From Chitinimonas sp. BJYL2 (GTDB lineage Bacteria > Pseudomonadota > Gammaproteobacteria > Burkholderiales > Chitinimonadaceae): a stretch of 64,000 nt of DNA. Where the stretch lies: assembly GCF_027257935.1 (NCBI RefSeq), contig NZ_JANZKW010000001.1:620001-684000 (forward strand), given 5' to 3'. Under the pieces are notes generated by a model, which saw only the letters and a program-made list of their open reading frames with translations, made no database searches and had not been told where the DNA came from. This document shows, piece after piece, positions 25,295 through 34,250 of the stretch (position 1 is the first letter of the stretch; each line of letters begins with the position of its first letter). The position numbers and the translations under genes are program-made.

Positions 25295-26629
25295 TTACCG
25301 CCCCATACCGCCAACCTGCTGGGCCAGATAAGTGGCGTAGTTGTCCGTCATGCCGCCAATGAAATCGAGCACCCGCATATAGCTCTCGTACAGCGGCCAC
25401 TCTTTGCTGGGGGCGTTGTATTCCATCAGGTCCAGAATGCGCTTGTTGCGGAAGCTCAATTTCTCAGGCTCGGTACGCAGCTGGTAAGCCGCGGTGCAGA
25501 AGGCGTCGAGCAGGATGTCGAGGCAGGTGAAGCTGCCCACCTCGATCTCGACCTTGCGGCGATTGTTGAAGATGCGGTCCCGCGCAAGCTGCTTGGCATC
25601 ATGGATACCGTGGCGCACGAACTCGGGGCAGGCGGCAATCATGTCGCCCTGATACTCACCGGCCAGCAACTCATCATGATGGCGCAAGAATGCGGCAGTC
25701 ACTTCGCGCACGCAGCGGTCAATGGCTTTGGAGCGCAGCAGCGACATCTTGCGGCGCACGCTGGGCGCGCCGGCAATTTCGAGCTTGAGCAGATCGTCAT
25801 CGAGGCCGGCCAGCCTCATCAGACGAGGCCTGATCTCCTCGAAATCCAGCATGCCGATCTCGACGCCGTCTTCCAGGTCCAGAATCGCGTAGCAGATATC
25901 GTCGGCCGCCTCCATCAGATAGCTGAGTGGATGCCGGCACCAGATGCCCGCCCCTTTGCTGACCAGCCCCAGCTCCGCCGCCACCTCATCGAGCAGCTTG
26001 CGCTCGGTCTGGTAGCAACTGAATTTTTCCTTGCTGCCCGCGTAATCGCTGGTCCAAGGGTATTTGAGCGTGGCGCCCAGCGTGGCGTAGGTGAGGCGCA
26101 TGCCACCATCGAAGCGATGGTTTTCGAGCTGGGTCACCACACGGAAACCCTGCGCATTGCCCTCGAAGGTCTGCACATCCTTGCGCTCGTGCGCCGTGAG
26201 GTTCTGCAGCAGATAGGCGTTCTCGCTCTGGCGGAACCAGTCGCGGATCGCGTACTCACCTGCGTGGCCGAACGGCGGGTTGCCGATGTCGTGCGCCAGA
26301 CAGGCTGCCTGCACGATGGCGCCGATATCGTAGGGAATGATGTGCGCCGGCAATTTGTCGCCCAGCGCCTGGCCCACCATGATCCCCAGCGAACGCCCCA
26401 CGCAGCCGACCTCGATGCTGTGCGTGAGTCGCGTGTGCACATGGTCATTCTCGGTCATCGGGTGCACCTGAGTCTTGCGGCCCAGACGGCGAAAGGGCGA
26501 GGAGAATGCGATGCGATCGTGATCCTTGTGGAAATCGGAACGCCCGATGGCAGGCCCGGTTTCCGGCGGGCGGCGCGGTGCGCCCAAACGATCGGCCGAC
26601 AGCAGTTGGAGCCAGTTCATGTGCGACAT
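25295..26629 (-). CDS. dgt: Deoxyguanosinetriphosphate triphosphohydrolase-like protein (HD domain)
   Basis: A roughly 444-residue dNTPase of the dGTPase family, which hydrolyses dNTPs to nucleoside and tripolyphosphate. The N-terminal RSDFHKDHDRIAFSSPFRRL and KTQVHP motifs are typical. The metal-binding HD residues are in HTRLTHSIEVG and AACLAHDIGNPPFGH, with the later Asp in MEAADDICYAILDLED. I start it at ATG 26629 (MSHMNWLQ); 26644 and 26620 are other in-frame ATGs. Which dNTP is preferred cannot be told. It lies 70 bp downstream of aidB. Confidence 0.92.
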   Translation of the reverse strand: MSHMNWLQLLSADRLGAPRRPPETGPAIGRSDFHKDHDRIAFSSPFRRLGRKTQVHPMTENDHVHTRLTHSIEVGCVGRSLGIMVGQALGDKLPAHIIPYDIGAIVQAACLAHDIGNPPFGHAGEYAIRDWFRQSENAYLLQNLTAHERKDVQTFEGNAQGFRVVTQLENHRFDGGMRLTYATLGATLKYPWTSDYAGSKEKFSCYQTERKLLDEVAAELGLVSKGAGIWCRHPLSYLMEAADDICYAILDLEDGVEIGMLDFEEIRPRLMRLAGLDDDLLKLEIAGAPSVRRKMSLLRSKAIDRCVREVTAAFLRHHDELLAGEYQGDMIAACPEFVRHGIHDAKQLARDRIFNNRRKVEIEVGSFTCLDILLDAFCTAAYQLRTEPEKLSFRNKRILDLMEYNAPSKEWPLYESYMRVLDFIGGMTDNYATYLAQQVGGMGR

Positions 26630-26699
26630 GGGAAGCCTAGTCATCAGATCAGGCTGCCATTGTAGGCGGATGCCCGTCCGCTTAGGAGTCCACGCGGGG

Positions 26700-28331
26700 C
26701 TAGCGCAGCACCAGCGCTCTGGCGACGATGGTGTCGAAGTCCACATTCCCGGCCAGGGTGCCAAAACTCCCACCCCAGTCACCCCCAAGACGCGACGCGA
26801 CAAAGGCCTCAGCCACCGGTGTCGGGGCATGGCGGATCAGCAAAGCCGCCTGCACGACCAGCACCATCTGGCGGGTCAGGTTGCGCGCATAGGCCTCAAG
26901 ATCGCCACCCACGCCAAGCAGGGACAACAGCCGATCAGCATAACGGTCGAATTCGGGATAGCGGTTGCGGGCGGGCGCCAGCTCGGCCAGCAGGACTTCC
27001 CCGGCGCGCGGGTGCTTGGCCAGCGCGCGCAGCACGTCGAGGCACATGACGTTGCCGGAGCCCTCCCAGATCGAGTTGACCGGCATTTCTCGGTAGATAC
27101 GGGCATGCAAGCCATCTTCCACATAGCCGTTGCCGCCCATCACCTCCATAGCTTCGGCTGCCAGTTCGGGGCCACGCTTGCAGATCCAGAACTTGGCCGC
27201 TGGGGTCATGACCCGACGGAACAGCTGCTCGGCCTCGTCGGCATCGTCCTCAAAAGCGCGGGCCAGGCGCAGGCCCAGCACCATCGCCGCTTCAGCCTCC
27301 AGCGCCAGATCGGTCAGCACATTACGCATGATGGGCTGATCGACCAGTGCCTTGCCGAACACCTGCCGATGGCGGGCATGGTGCACAGCGCGGGATACGG
27401 CCTGGCGCATCATCCCGGCCGTGCCGAGCACGCAATCGAGCCGAGTGTAGTTGCCCATCTCCAGAATGGTGGGAATGCCGCGCCCTTCCTCGCCAAGCAA
27501 CACACCGTACGCGCCGTGGAACTCCACTTCGCTGGAGGCATTGGAGCGGTTGCCCAGCTTGTCCTTGAGCCGCTGGATATGGATAGGATTGCGGGTGCCG
27601 TCTGGTCGCCAGCGCGGCATGAAAAAGCAGCTCAGGCCCTGCGGCGCCTGCGCCAGCACCAGATGGGCGTCAATCTGCGGTGCAGAGAAAAACCATTTGT
27701 GGCCGGTGATCGCGTAGGCACCGTTGCCATCGGGCTCGGCACGGGTGGTATTGGCCCGCACATCCGAGCCTCCCTGCTTCTCGGTCATGCCCATGCCCAC
27801 CAAGCCACCCCGCTTGTTGGCCGAGGGCTGGTCACGGTGATCGTATTCGCGGCTGTATAGCAGGGGCAGCCAGTCGTGTGCCAGGCTGGCATGTCGGGCA
27901 ATGGCCGGGATCGCCCCGTAGGTCATCGTGGTCGGACACAGGGCACCGGCCTCGACCTGCGCCTGCAGCATGAAGCCTGCTGCGCGCGCCACATGGGCGC
28001 CGGCTTTGGGATTGGCCCAGGGGCTGGAGTGCAGGCCACGGCTGACAATGCCGCGCATCAGGTTATGCCAGGCTGGATTGAACTCCACTTGATCAGTCCG
28101 GTAGCCACGCGCATCGAAGTTACGCAGCACGGGCGTGTAGATATTCGCCTGCCGCCCTTGCTCGAAACTTTCCTCGCTGCCCAGCGCCGCGCCCGCGGTC
28201 TTGAGGGCATCGACCGCCCAGCCCGCCCCCTCCCGCACAACCGCTTCACGCAGCGCCGGATCCGACAGGAACAGGTTGTAGGACACCAGCGGGGGCGACT
28301 GATTGAATACGTCGTGAGTCGTGCTCTGCAT
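26700..28331 (-). CDS. aidB: AidB-type acyl-CoA dehydrogenase-family flavoprotein
   Basis: A 543-residue flavoprotein that I recognise as AidB, the adaptive-response protein protecting DNA from alkylation, rather than a catabolic acyl-CoA dehydrogenase. Diagnostic stretches shared with E. coli AidB are VFNQSPPLVSYNLFLSD-type N-terminus, GMGMTEKQGGSDV, NTTRAEPDG, GHKWFFSAPQ, RLKDKLGNRSNASSEVEF, and YREMPVNSIWEGSGNVMCLDVLRAL. The C-terminal ~110 residues would be the DNA-binding region. ATG 28331 has a GGTGGAG ribosome site; a GTG at 28346 adds five residues. No ada or alkB homologue is nearby. The upstream 155 bp contain the palindrome GCACAATTGTGC (28415-28426). Confidence 0.93.
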   Translation of the reverse strand: MQSTTHDVFNQSPPLVSYNLFLSDPALREAVVREGAGWAVDALKTAGAALGSEESFEQGRQANIYTPVLRNFDARGYRTDQVEFNPAWHNLMRGIVSRGLHSSPWANPKAGAHVARAAGFMLQAQVEAGALCPTTMTYGAIPAIARHASLAHDWLPLLYSREYDHRDQPSANKRGGLVGMGMTEKQGGSDVRANTTRAEPDGNGAYAITGHKWFFSAPQIDAHLVLAQAPQGLSCFFMPRWRPDGTRNPIHIQRLKDKLGNRSNASSEVEFHGAYGVLLGEEGRGIPTILEMGNYTRLDCVLGTAGMMRQAVSRAVHHARHRQVFGKALVDQPIMRNVLTDLALEAEAAMVLGLRLARAFEDDADEAEQLFRRVMTPAAKFWICKRGPELAAEAMEVMGGNGYVEDGLHARIYREMPVNSIWEGSGNVMCLDVLRALAKHPRAGEVLLAELAPARNRYPEFDRYADRLLSLLGVGGDLEAYARNLTRQMVLVVQAALLIRHAPTPVAEAFVASRLGGDWGGSFGTLAGNVDFDTIVARALVLR

Positions 28332-28486
28332 GCCTTGGCGCTCCACCCGTTTATATTTTGTCGGGCGAGACTAAGCTGCACGAAATCGCCGATCAAGTCG
28401 GCGCGTCAAAACTCGCACAATTGTGCAACATACCGCCGCAATACCAGTAAGGCCGCGGCCGAAGCGGGACTCACCAGCCTCGGGCT

Positions 28487-29179
28487 TCAGGGTATGTCGG
28501 CGTAGGTCATGCGCCGCTCGATGATGGCGGCTTTACGCAGCAGGCGCTTGGCACTGCGGTTACGGTCGTAATAGCGGGGGTTGGGCACCATGGCAGCGAG
28601 CTTGGCGGCTTGGGAAGGCCCCAGGTTGGCGGCGCTGGTCTTGTAGTAGTGGCGGGCAGCCGCCTCGGCACCAAACACCCCGTTACCCCACTCGATCACA
28701 TTGAGATAGATCTCGAAGATGCGGCGTTTATCCAGGGTGGCTTCGAGCATCACGGTGATGATGGCTTCCTCGGCCTTGCGAAAATAGCTGCGCTTGCCCG
28801 AGAGGAACAGGTTCTTGGCCAATTGCTGGCTGATGGTGGAACCGCCGGCAGAGATGCGGCCTTTTTTCTGGTTTTTTTCCCAGGCGGTCTGGATGCCTTC
28901 CCAGTCAAAGCCCTCATGCTCCAGGAACTTGGCATCCTCGCTGGCCACCAGTGCGCGCTTGAGATGGGGTGAAATACGGTTGTACGGCACCCATTTGTGC
29001 TTGAGCTCGGCGTCCGGGTTCTTGTCCTGCAACACCTCGCGCTGGGTGTCCATGAACGCAGTGTCGGCAGGGTTATGGTCGCGCCACCACCAGATGTGGG
29101 CAAAGATCCATAGCTGGTAGAGGAGGACGAGGACAATCAGCGCCAGAACAAGGCGCCCGAACAGACTGAGTATGCGCAT
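28487..29179 (-). CDS. mtgA: Monofunctional biosynthetic peptidoglycan transglycosylase
   Basis: A 230-residue glycosyltransferase-51 enzyme that polymerises lipid II into glycan strands. One N-terminal membrane anchor (about residues 5-25, LVLALIVLVLLYQLWIF) precedes the catalytic domain. Visible motifs are VASEDAKFLEHEGFDW with the catalytic Glu, GGSTISQQLAKNLFLS, RKAEEAIITVMLE and the EIYLNVIEWGNGVFGAEAAA stretch with the second catalytic Glu region. Length is standard. ATG 29179 puts the anchor at the N-terminus; the ribosome site is poor. Confidence 0.95.
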   Translation of the reverse strand: MRILSLFGRLVLALIVLVLLYQLWIFAHIWWWRDHNPADTAFMDTQREVLQDKNPDAELKHKWVPYNRISPHLKRALVASEDAKFLEHEGFDWEGIQTAWEKNQKKGRISAGGSTISQQLAKNLFLSGKRSYFRKAEEAIITVMLEATLDKRRIFEIYLNVIEWGNGVFGAEAAARHYYKTSAANLGPSQAAKLAAMVPNPRYYDRNRSAKRLLRKAAIIERRMTYADIP

Positions 29180-29268
29180 GAGGGCGGATTCTAGCGCGGA
29201 TGACCGGCGGTGGCGCCAGCCGCCTGCGCACCTGCGCACCTGCGCCCGAAAGACGCAGACAGGCAGAT

Positions 29269-29451
29269 TCACCGATGCCGACCGGCAACGTCCTGGCGTG
29301 CGGCTTGACGCAGGAAGACAAGCTGGCGGCGAAAATGGCGGCAATTGGCACAGAGCAGCAGGTGCAGACGCAGCTGCAGACGCTCCCTCATTCCTAGCGG
29401 GCGGTCCATGCCTTCCGATACGCGGTGTGTCGCTTGCTGGCAGTTCATCAT
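29269..29451 (-). CDS. Small zinc-finger anti-sigma factor (ZAS-like)
   Basis: A 60-residue protein with the ZAS zinc motif H-x3-C-x2-C (His30, Cys34, Cys37) plus an upstream Cys4, in the sequence MNCQQATHRVSEGMDRPLG. This is the zf-HC2 pattern of redox- or metal-sensing anti-sigma factors. There is no membrane helix, so it should be cytoplasmic. Its ATG overlaps the stop of the ECF sigma gene by 4 bp (ATGA), the usual sigma/anti-sigma coupling. It very probably binds and inhibits the neighbouring sigma factor; the inducing signal is unknown. This gene is short enough to be missed by automatic callers. Confidence 0.85.
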   Translation of the reverse strand: MMNCQQATHRVSEGMDRPLGMRERLQLRLHLLLCANCRHFRRQLVFLRQAARQDVAGRHR

Positions 29452-30023
29452 GTGGCGTCCCCGAACCAGTGCTTTTCCAGGCACAAGCGCAAACTCATGC
29501 GTGCGCGGTACAGCATCACTGAGCAGTTGGTCGCGCTGATCTCCAGGTTCTGACAGATTTCCTCGATGTCGTAGCCCAGGCTTTCACGCATGGTGAACAC
29601 CAGTGCGGTTCGTTTAGGCAGCCGCTCAGTGCAGGCGGTATAGACCCGCCAGAAATCCTGCTCTTCCAGGGCAGCATCGGGTGCAGCCCAGCGCCCCGGC
29701 GCTTCGCTGCCCCAATGGCCTCGCGTATCGAACAGACTGTCGAAATCACCGCCCTCCCCCTCGTCGTCTACGCGCTCGTCAAGCACCAGCGGGTCCCGGC
29801 CAAGGCGCCGCTGGGCGTCGATCAGCTTGTGCTTGAGGATGCCGGTAAGCCAGGTCTTGACGCTCGACTGCGCAGCAAATCCGCTACGTGCCTGCAAGGC
29901 CGCCAGCAAAGTGTCCTGTACGGCTTCTTCGGCCGTCGCTTCGTCACGCAGACGGAACACCGCATAGCGGAGCAGGTAGTCGCGGTAGGCGGCCAGCTCG
30001 GTTTCGCCCGGCAGGTGGCTCAT
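29448..30023 (-). CDS. ECF-type RNA polymerase sigma factor
   Basis: A 191-residue group IV sigma factor. Region 2 spans about residues 10-75 (LLRYAVFRLRDEATAEEAVQ, then VKTWLTGILKHKLID), followed by a negatively charged linker (DDEGEGGDFDSLFD). Region 4 spans about 125-185, with LPKRTALVFTMRESLGYDIE and the recognition-helix area EICQNLEISATNCSVMLYRAR. It overlaps the upstream diguanylate cyclase gene by 4 bp and the downstream zinc anti-sigma gene by 4 bp, so the three form one coupled operon. The regulon is unknown. Confidence 0.93.
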   Translation of the reverse strand: MSHLPGETELAAYRDYLLRYAVFRLRDEATAEEAVQDTLLAALQARSGFAAQSSVKTWLTGILKHKLIDAQRRLGRDPLVLDERVDDEGEGGDFDSLFDTRGHWGSEAPGRWAAPDAALEEQDFWRVYTACTERLPKRTALVFTMRESLGYDIEEICQNLEISATNCSVMLYRARMSLRLCLEKHWFGDAT

Positions 30024-31906
30024 TCGCTGCCCTCCGCCACCCTTGTCTCGGCCACCACCCGGTTTCGGCCCTCATCCTTGGCACGATACAAGGCCGCATC
30101 GGCGGCAATCAACAGCAAGGGCAGGTCCTGATCGTGAGACTGCATCTCGGCCACACCGATGCTCACCGTGTACGGGACCATGCGGCTGTCATCCAGCGTC
30201 AGCGGGGCATTTTCGACCGCCTCACGTATCCGCTCGGCCGCCTCAAGGGCCTGCGGCAAGGGGGTCTCCGGCAGCAGGATGGCAAACTCCTCACCGCCGA
30301 GTCGCGCTGGCAAATCGCCCTGACGGCGCGAGGTCTCCAGCAGCCGAGCCAGCCTGACCAGCACCTGATCGCCAACAGGATGACCATAGCTGTCATTGAT
30401 CTGCTTGAAATGATCGATATCGAGCATCAGCAGGGACATAGGGCGGGCATGCCGTTGCGCCAGCTCGTAGGCCTCCCCGCCGCGCTCGAAAAAGCGCCGC
30501 CGGTTGGCCAGACCTGTCAGCGGGTCTGTGCCTGCCTCTTCCTCCAGCCTGAGCTCACGCGCGTGGCGGGCGGTGACATCGGTGAGGCTGAGCAGGACTT
30601 CATCGTCACGCTCACCATTGCCGCTAAGCAGGGTGGCGGACAAGGCGCCCCAGCAGTTGCTGCCATCCGGCCGGCGCAGGGCGAACTCCAGTTCGCGCAG
30701 GGTGCCGGCCTCACGCACGGCACGCCTTAGTCGGGGCCAGTCCTCCGGGTCCATGAACAGCTCGCTCACAGGCAGATCGTTCAGGGTGGCGAGCGGCACG
30801 CCCAGCAAGGCGGCCAGATCGGGATTGGCGTAGCGCAAACGGCCACTGTCGAGCTCGGCCAGACCCAGGGCCGAGGGTGAGGCCTCCAGGATGCTGCGCA
30901 GCCATTGCTCGCGGGCAGCCAGCCGGGCCTGGGAATCCGCCAGCACGCGGGCCTGCTTGCCCGCACGCCAAAGCTGCGCCAGCAGGGTGGCCCCCAACAG
31001 GCTGATGAAGAGCAGTGCCGCAATCGCAATACCGATGCTGGCATGCCAACCCGCCAGATAGTCGGCTTCGGCCAGCCCGGCGCCAACCTGGAACGGATAA
31101 GCGCTGATCGCACGCTCGGCGAGCAAGCGGGCTTCGCCATCCACGCTGGAGCGGACGAAATAGGTCCCGGCCAGCAGGCCGGTGGGCACCCAGCCCTCGC
31201 GGCTGAAGTTGCTGCCGATCAGGGACTGGCTGGGCAGCGGCTGCCGGGCGACGACACGCAGCGCGTTATCGTAGATAGCCAGCGCACCACGCTCGCCTAC
31301 ATTGAGGTCCTCGAAAGCCTTACCCCAGGCATCGACCTGCACGCCCGCCATCACGATGGCGCGTAGCCGGCCGTGCTGATCGCGCACGGGTCTGGCAAAA
31401 GCCACGCCTTTCTGGCCGGTGGTTCGCAGCAAATAGGGGGGCGATACCACCAGCGCATCCTCCCCCCGGCGCAACAGGCCTTGCAGGTGAGGCTGGTCGG
31501 AGAAATCCTGCCCAGGGGCGGCTGCACTGGAATACGCGATGCGCCCACGCCCATCCAGAATGCTCAGAGAGACGATGCTTGGCTGGCGTGCCAGACGGTC
31601 ACGCAGGGCCATGATGGCCTCAAAACCCAGCGGTTCCGCCCAATCCAGGGGGGGATCCATGGGCAGGCGCTCGGATTCACGGGCTACATCGGCAAGCAGC
31701 AGGTCCACTTCCCGCAAGGTGGCCAGTACCCGTGTCTCCAGCAGGCGTGCCGTGTTGTGAGCCTGGGTGGCCGCCTGCATACGGGTGCTCTTGTAACCCG
31801 CATGCAGCCACCACGCGAGCGCAGCGGCAAAAACCAGCACGAGCACCAGCACGCCCAGCATGGCGACGCGCGTGCTACGCGGCAGAAAGGAGAGCGAGAG
31901 TCGCAA
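30020..31906 (-). CDS. Membrane-bound diguanylate cyclase (Cache-PAS-GGDEF)
   Basis: A 628-residue sensor that makes cyclic di-GMP. It has an N-terminal membrane helix (about 16-35), a periplasmic dCache-like sensor (about 45-270, VSLSILDGRGRIAYSS and PYLLRTTGQKGVAFARPV), a second helix (about 285-305), a PAS domain (about 335-445) and a GGDEF domain at the C-terminus. The active-site motif is GGEEF. An intact product-inhibition I-site RQGD sits exactly five residues before it, so the enzyme should be active and feedback-controlled. The start is tentatively TTG 31906; ATG 31861 is an alternative. The stop overlaps the ECF sigma start by 4 bp. Confidence 0.93.
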   Translation of the reverse strand: MRLSLSFLPRSTRVAMLGVLVLVLVFAAALAWWLHAGYKSTRMQAATQAHNTARLLETRVLATLREVDLLLADVARESERLPMDPPLDWAEPLGFEAIMALRDRLARQPSIVSLSILDGRGRIAYSSAAAPGQDFSDQPHLQGLLRRGEDALVVSPPYLLRTTGQKGVAFARPVRDQHGRLRAIVMAGVQVDAWGKAFEDLNVGERGALAIYDNALRVVARQPLPSQSLIGSNFSREGWVPTGLLAGTYFVRSSVDGEARLLAERAISAYPFQVGAGLAEADYLAGWHASIGIAIAALLFISLLGATLLAQLWRAGKQARVLADSQARLAAREQWLRSILEASPSALGLAELDSGRLRYANPDLAALLGVPLATLNDLPVSELFMDPEDWPRLRRAVREAGTLRELEFALRRPDGSNCWGALSATLLSGNGERDDEVLLSLTDVTARHARELRLEEEAGTDPLTGLANRRRFFERGGEAYELAQRHARPMSLLMLDIDHFKQINDSYGHPVGDQVLVRLARLLETSRRQGDLPARLGGEEFAILLPETPLPQALEAAERIREAVENAPLTLDDSRMVPYTVSIGVAEMQSHDQDLPLLLIAADAALYRAKDEGRNRVVAETRVAEGSE

Positions 31907-32033
31907 GATGGATGACAGCCGGAAGCAACGGGCGCAGTGCTGAACAGAATATCAACAAACTAGATCATGCCCCGCTAATTTGCGCGATCTACTGTACTGC
32001 ACTGGCCGTGGCGGTCGTCAGGATTCCGGTCGG

Positions 32034-32987
32034 TCAGCCTGCGAACCAGCGGGCGGTTTGCTGACCCGCTTGGCGGTGCGCGAGCAGCACCTGCTTGAAT
32101 ACGGTCGGGTCCTTGCGGAAGGTCAGCTCACCCTCGGCCGGCTTGTGCCAGTCCCACAGGCGAGATACCCAGAAACGCAAAGCGGCCGCGCGCAGCATCA
32201 GTGGCCAGGCCTCGATCTCGTCCGGGTTGAGCGGGCGAACCGCCCGGTAGGCGAAACACAATGCCGCCGCGCGCACGGCATCGATCTGGCCGTCTTCCTG
32301 ACGGCACCAGTCATTGACCGTAATGGCCAGGTCGTAGATCAGGATATCGTTGCAGGCGTAGTAGAAATCGATGAAGCCCCCGATACGGTCGCCATGCATG
32401 AGGACATTGTCGCGGAACAGATCGGCATGGATCACGCCGCTGGGCAAATGGGCAAAGCGGTGGCGTGCCTGTTCAGTGACTTCGTCGCGCAACAGGGCCT
32501 GCTCATCAGCGGGCAGATAAGCGTGCAGGTCGCGGGCGGCGGCCGTCCACCACTGCGGCCCGCGCGGGTTGGCCATGCGACCGGTATAGGTATCTCCCGC
32601 CCGGTGCATCTGCGCCAGCATCGCACCCAGTGCATCGCATTGCGCCACGTTGGGCGCCTCCACCGGCTCACCTTCCAGCCAGGCCACCATTACGGTGGGC
32701 TTGCCATTGAGCGTATCGATGTACTCATCACGCAGATTGGCAATCGGCGCTGCGCAGGCAATGCCGTGATGCGCCAGATGCGCCATCAGGTTCACGTAGT
32801 AAGGCAGTTCGTGGGCGTGCAGGGTTTCGAACAGGGTCAGCACATAGCGCCCCTGCGTGGTCTTCACCGCATAGTTGGTATTGGTGATGCCGGCGGCAAT
32901 GCCCTTGATCTCGACCAGATCGCCGATCGAGTAGTGCTTGAGCCATTGCGCCAGTTCGGCGTGCGTAACAGTGGTGAAGACAGACAT
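32034..32987 (-). CDS. thrB: Homoserine kinase, type II (ThrB, aminoglycoside-phosphotransferase fold)
   Basis: A 317-residue kinase phosphorylating homoserine in threonine synthesis, of the choline/aminoglycoside kinase fold rather than the GHMP type. Motifs: GITNTNYAVKT (nucleotide loop), the catalytic GVIHADLFRDNVLM (about 190-203) and the metal-binding GFIDFYYACNDILIYDLA (about 210-227). I use ATG 32987 (MSVFTTVT); a start further upstream would add 20 residues. The neighbours DUF2782 and polA are its usual companions in betaproteobacteria. Confidence 0.95.
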   Translation of the reverse strand: MSVFTTVTHAELAQWLKHYSIGDLVEIKGIAAGITNTNYAVKTTQGRYVLTLFETLHAHELPYYVNLMAHLAHHGIACAAPIANLRDEYIDTLNGKPTVMVAWLEGEPVEAPNVAQCDALGAMLAQMHRAGDTYTGRMANPRGPQWWTAAARDLHAYLPADEQALLRDEVTEQARHRFAHLPSGVIHADLFRDNVLMHGDRIGGFIDFYYACNDILIYDLAITVNDWCRQEDGQIDAVRAAALCFAYRAVRPLNPDEIEAWPLMLRAAALRFWVSRLWDWHKPAEGELTFRKDPTVFKQVLLAHRQAGQQTARWFAG

Positions 32988-33072
32988 GTGGGCGTCAGTG
33001 GTAAGTGATGAGATTGCGTAAGGTGCATCAAGCGCAGCGCAATGCACCCTGCGCGCCAGCCCCGAGGGTGCG

Positions 33073-33396
33073 TCAGAACTTGAGGATCACCCAGCGCGGC
33101 GGCCGCACCGGTGCCTGGCCATCTCGCCGCACCATCTGGCCGGTGCCATCGTCATCACTGAGGAAATACTCGGGTCCGCTCTTGGGCTTGACCTTGATGA
33201 GGTAGAGCTTGCCGTTGGCACGGTACTCGGTCACGGTGGCATCGTCGCGCTCGACAATGGTGATCTCGGGCTCCACACCGGGGTCATCACTGACTACCGG
33301 CGGCAAGGGCGGGGGTGGCGGGACTGCAGGGGGTTTGTCGGCAGCCAGCACCGGCAGGGCCACAGCGAGGGTCAGGGCAATCAGGGCGGTACGCAT
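33073..33396 (-). CDS. DUF2782 periplasmic protein
   Basis: A 107-residue secreted protein with an N-terminal signal peptide (MRTALIALTLAVALPVLAA, about residues 1-19), a Pro-rich stretch (PPAVPPPPPLPP), then the DUF2782 body (EITIVERDDATVTEYRANGK, YLIKVKPKSGPEYFL). Its function is unknown. ATG 33396 has a strong GGGAGAG ribosome site, favouring it over an upstream in-frame start at 33423. It lies between the LOG-family gene and homoserine kinase. Confidence 0.88.
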   Translation of the reverse strand: MRTALIALTLAVALPVLAADKPPAVPPPPPLPPVVSDDPGVEPEITIVERDDATVTEYRANGKLYLIKVKPKSGPEYFLSDDDGTGQMVRRDGQAPVRPPRWVILKF

Positions 33397-33419
33397 GGGG
33401 CTCTCCCGGTTTCCGGTGT

Positions 33420-34154
33420 TCACAGGCTCAACTGCATCTCGCGCTCGGCCGGACTCAGGCCGAAACCGCGGGTCTCATAGAAGGCGAAGATAGCATCGAC
33501 CACGGCACGGGGCTCGTCGATGACCTGCATCAAATCCATGTCATCGGGATTGATCATCTTCTCGTTGATCAGCGTGGCGCGGAACCAGTCGAGCAGTCCG
33601 CCCCAGAACTGGCTGCCGACCAGGATGATCGGAATCCTGCGGCTCTTGCCCGTCTGGATCAGGGTGAGCGCCTCGCTCAGCTCATCCAGGGTGCCGAAGC
33701 CGCCCGGCATCACCACAAAGGCCGTGGCGTTTTTCACGAACATCATCTTGCGGGCAAAAAAGTGGCGGAAGCTCTGGCTCACATCCTGATAGGCATTGCC
33801 GCCCTGCTCGTGCGGCAACAGGATATTCAGGCCTACAGACGGCGACTTGCCGTGGAAGGCGCCGCGGTTGGCGGCCTCCATGATGCCGGGGCCACCGCCT
33901 GAAATCACGCTGAAGCCGGCGTCCGACAAAAGGCGAGCGATTTCTTCGGTCTTCTTGTAATAGGGATGATCGCGCGGGGTGCGGGCCGAGCCGAAAATCG
34001 ATACGGCAGGCTGAATGGCCTGCAAGCGCTCGGTGGCCTCGACGAATTCGGACATAATCTCGAAAACGCGCCATGCCTCGCGTGCACGGTAAGCCTGAGT
34101 GGCGGCATTGGCCGCCGGATCGGTGTTATCGGGTAATTTGGGGTGGGCTTTCAT
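33420..34154 (-). CDS. LOG-family (TIGR00730) protein, putative nucleotide 5'-monophosphate nucleosidase
   Basis: A 244-residue Rossmann-like protein. The signature PGGFGTLDELSE (about 150-161) and GGGPGIMEAANRGA (about 85-98) define the Lonely Guy family. Plant and some bacterial members release cytokinin base from its riboside 5'-monophosphate; proteobacterial relatives hydrolyse purine nucleotide 5'-monophosphates. An N-terminal ~55-residue helical extension (YRAREAWRVFEIMSEFVEAT) precedes the core, as in the longer bacterial group. It is divergent from polA with 96 bp between starts. Confidence 0.9.
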   Translation of the reverse strand: MKAHPKLPDNTDPAANAATQAYRAREAWRVFEIMSEFVEATERLQAIQPAVSIFGSARTPRDHPYYKKTEEIARLLSDAGFSVISGGGPGIMEAANRGAFHGKSPSVGLNILLPHEQGGNAYQDVSQSFRHFFARKMMFVKNATAFVVMPGGFGTLDELSEALTLIQTGKSRRIPIILVGSQFWGGLLDWFRATLINEKMINPDDMDLMQVIDEPRAVVDAIFAFYETRGFGLSPAEREMQLSL

Positions 34155-34250
34155 CAGCGGTTTCTCTCAACTTGTTCTATCCGTGGGAGCGCCATCGCCG
34201 GCAATCGTTCCGGTCCTGCGCTTCCCGTCTTGCCCGGGTGCTTACCATTC

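Noticed and set aside
29269-29484. Longer anti-sigma reading starting at 29484
   Set aside because: The first 11 residues would lie inside the sigma gene; the ATG at 29451 overlapping the sigma stop is the standard coupled start.
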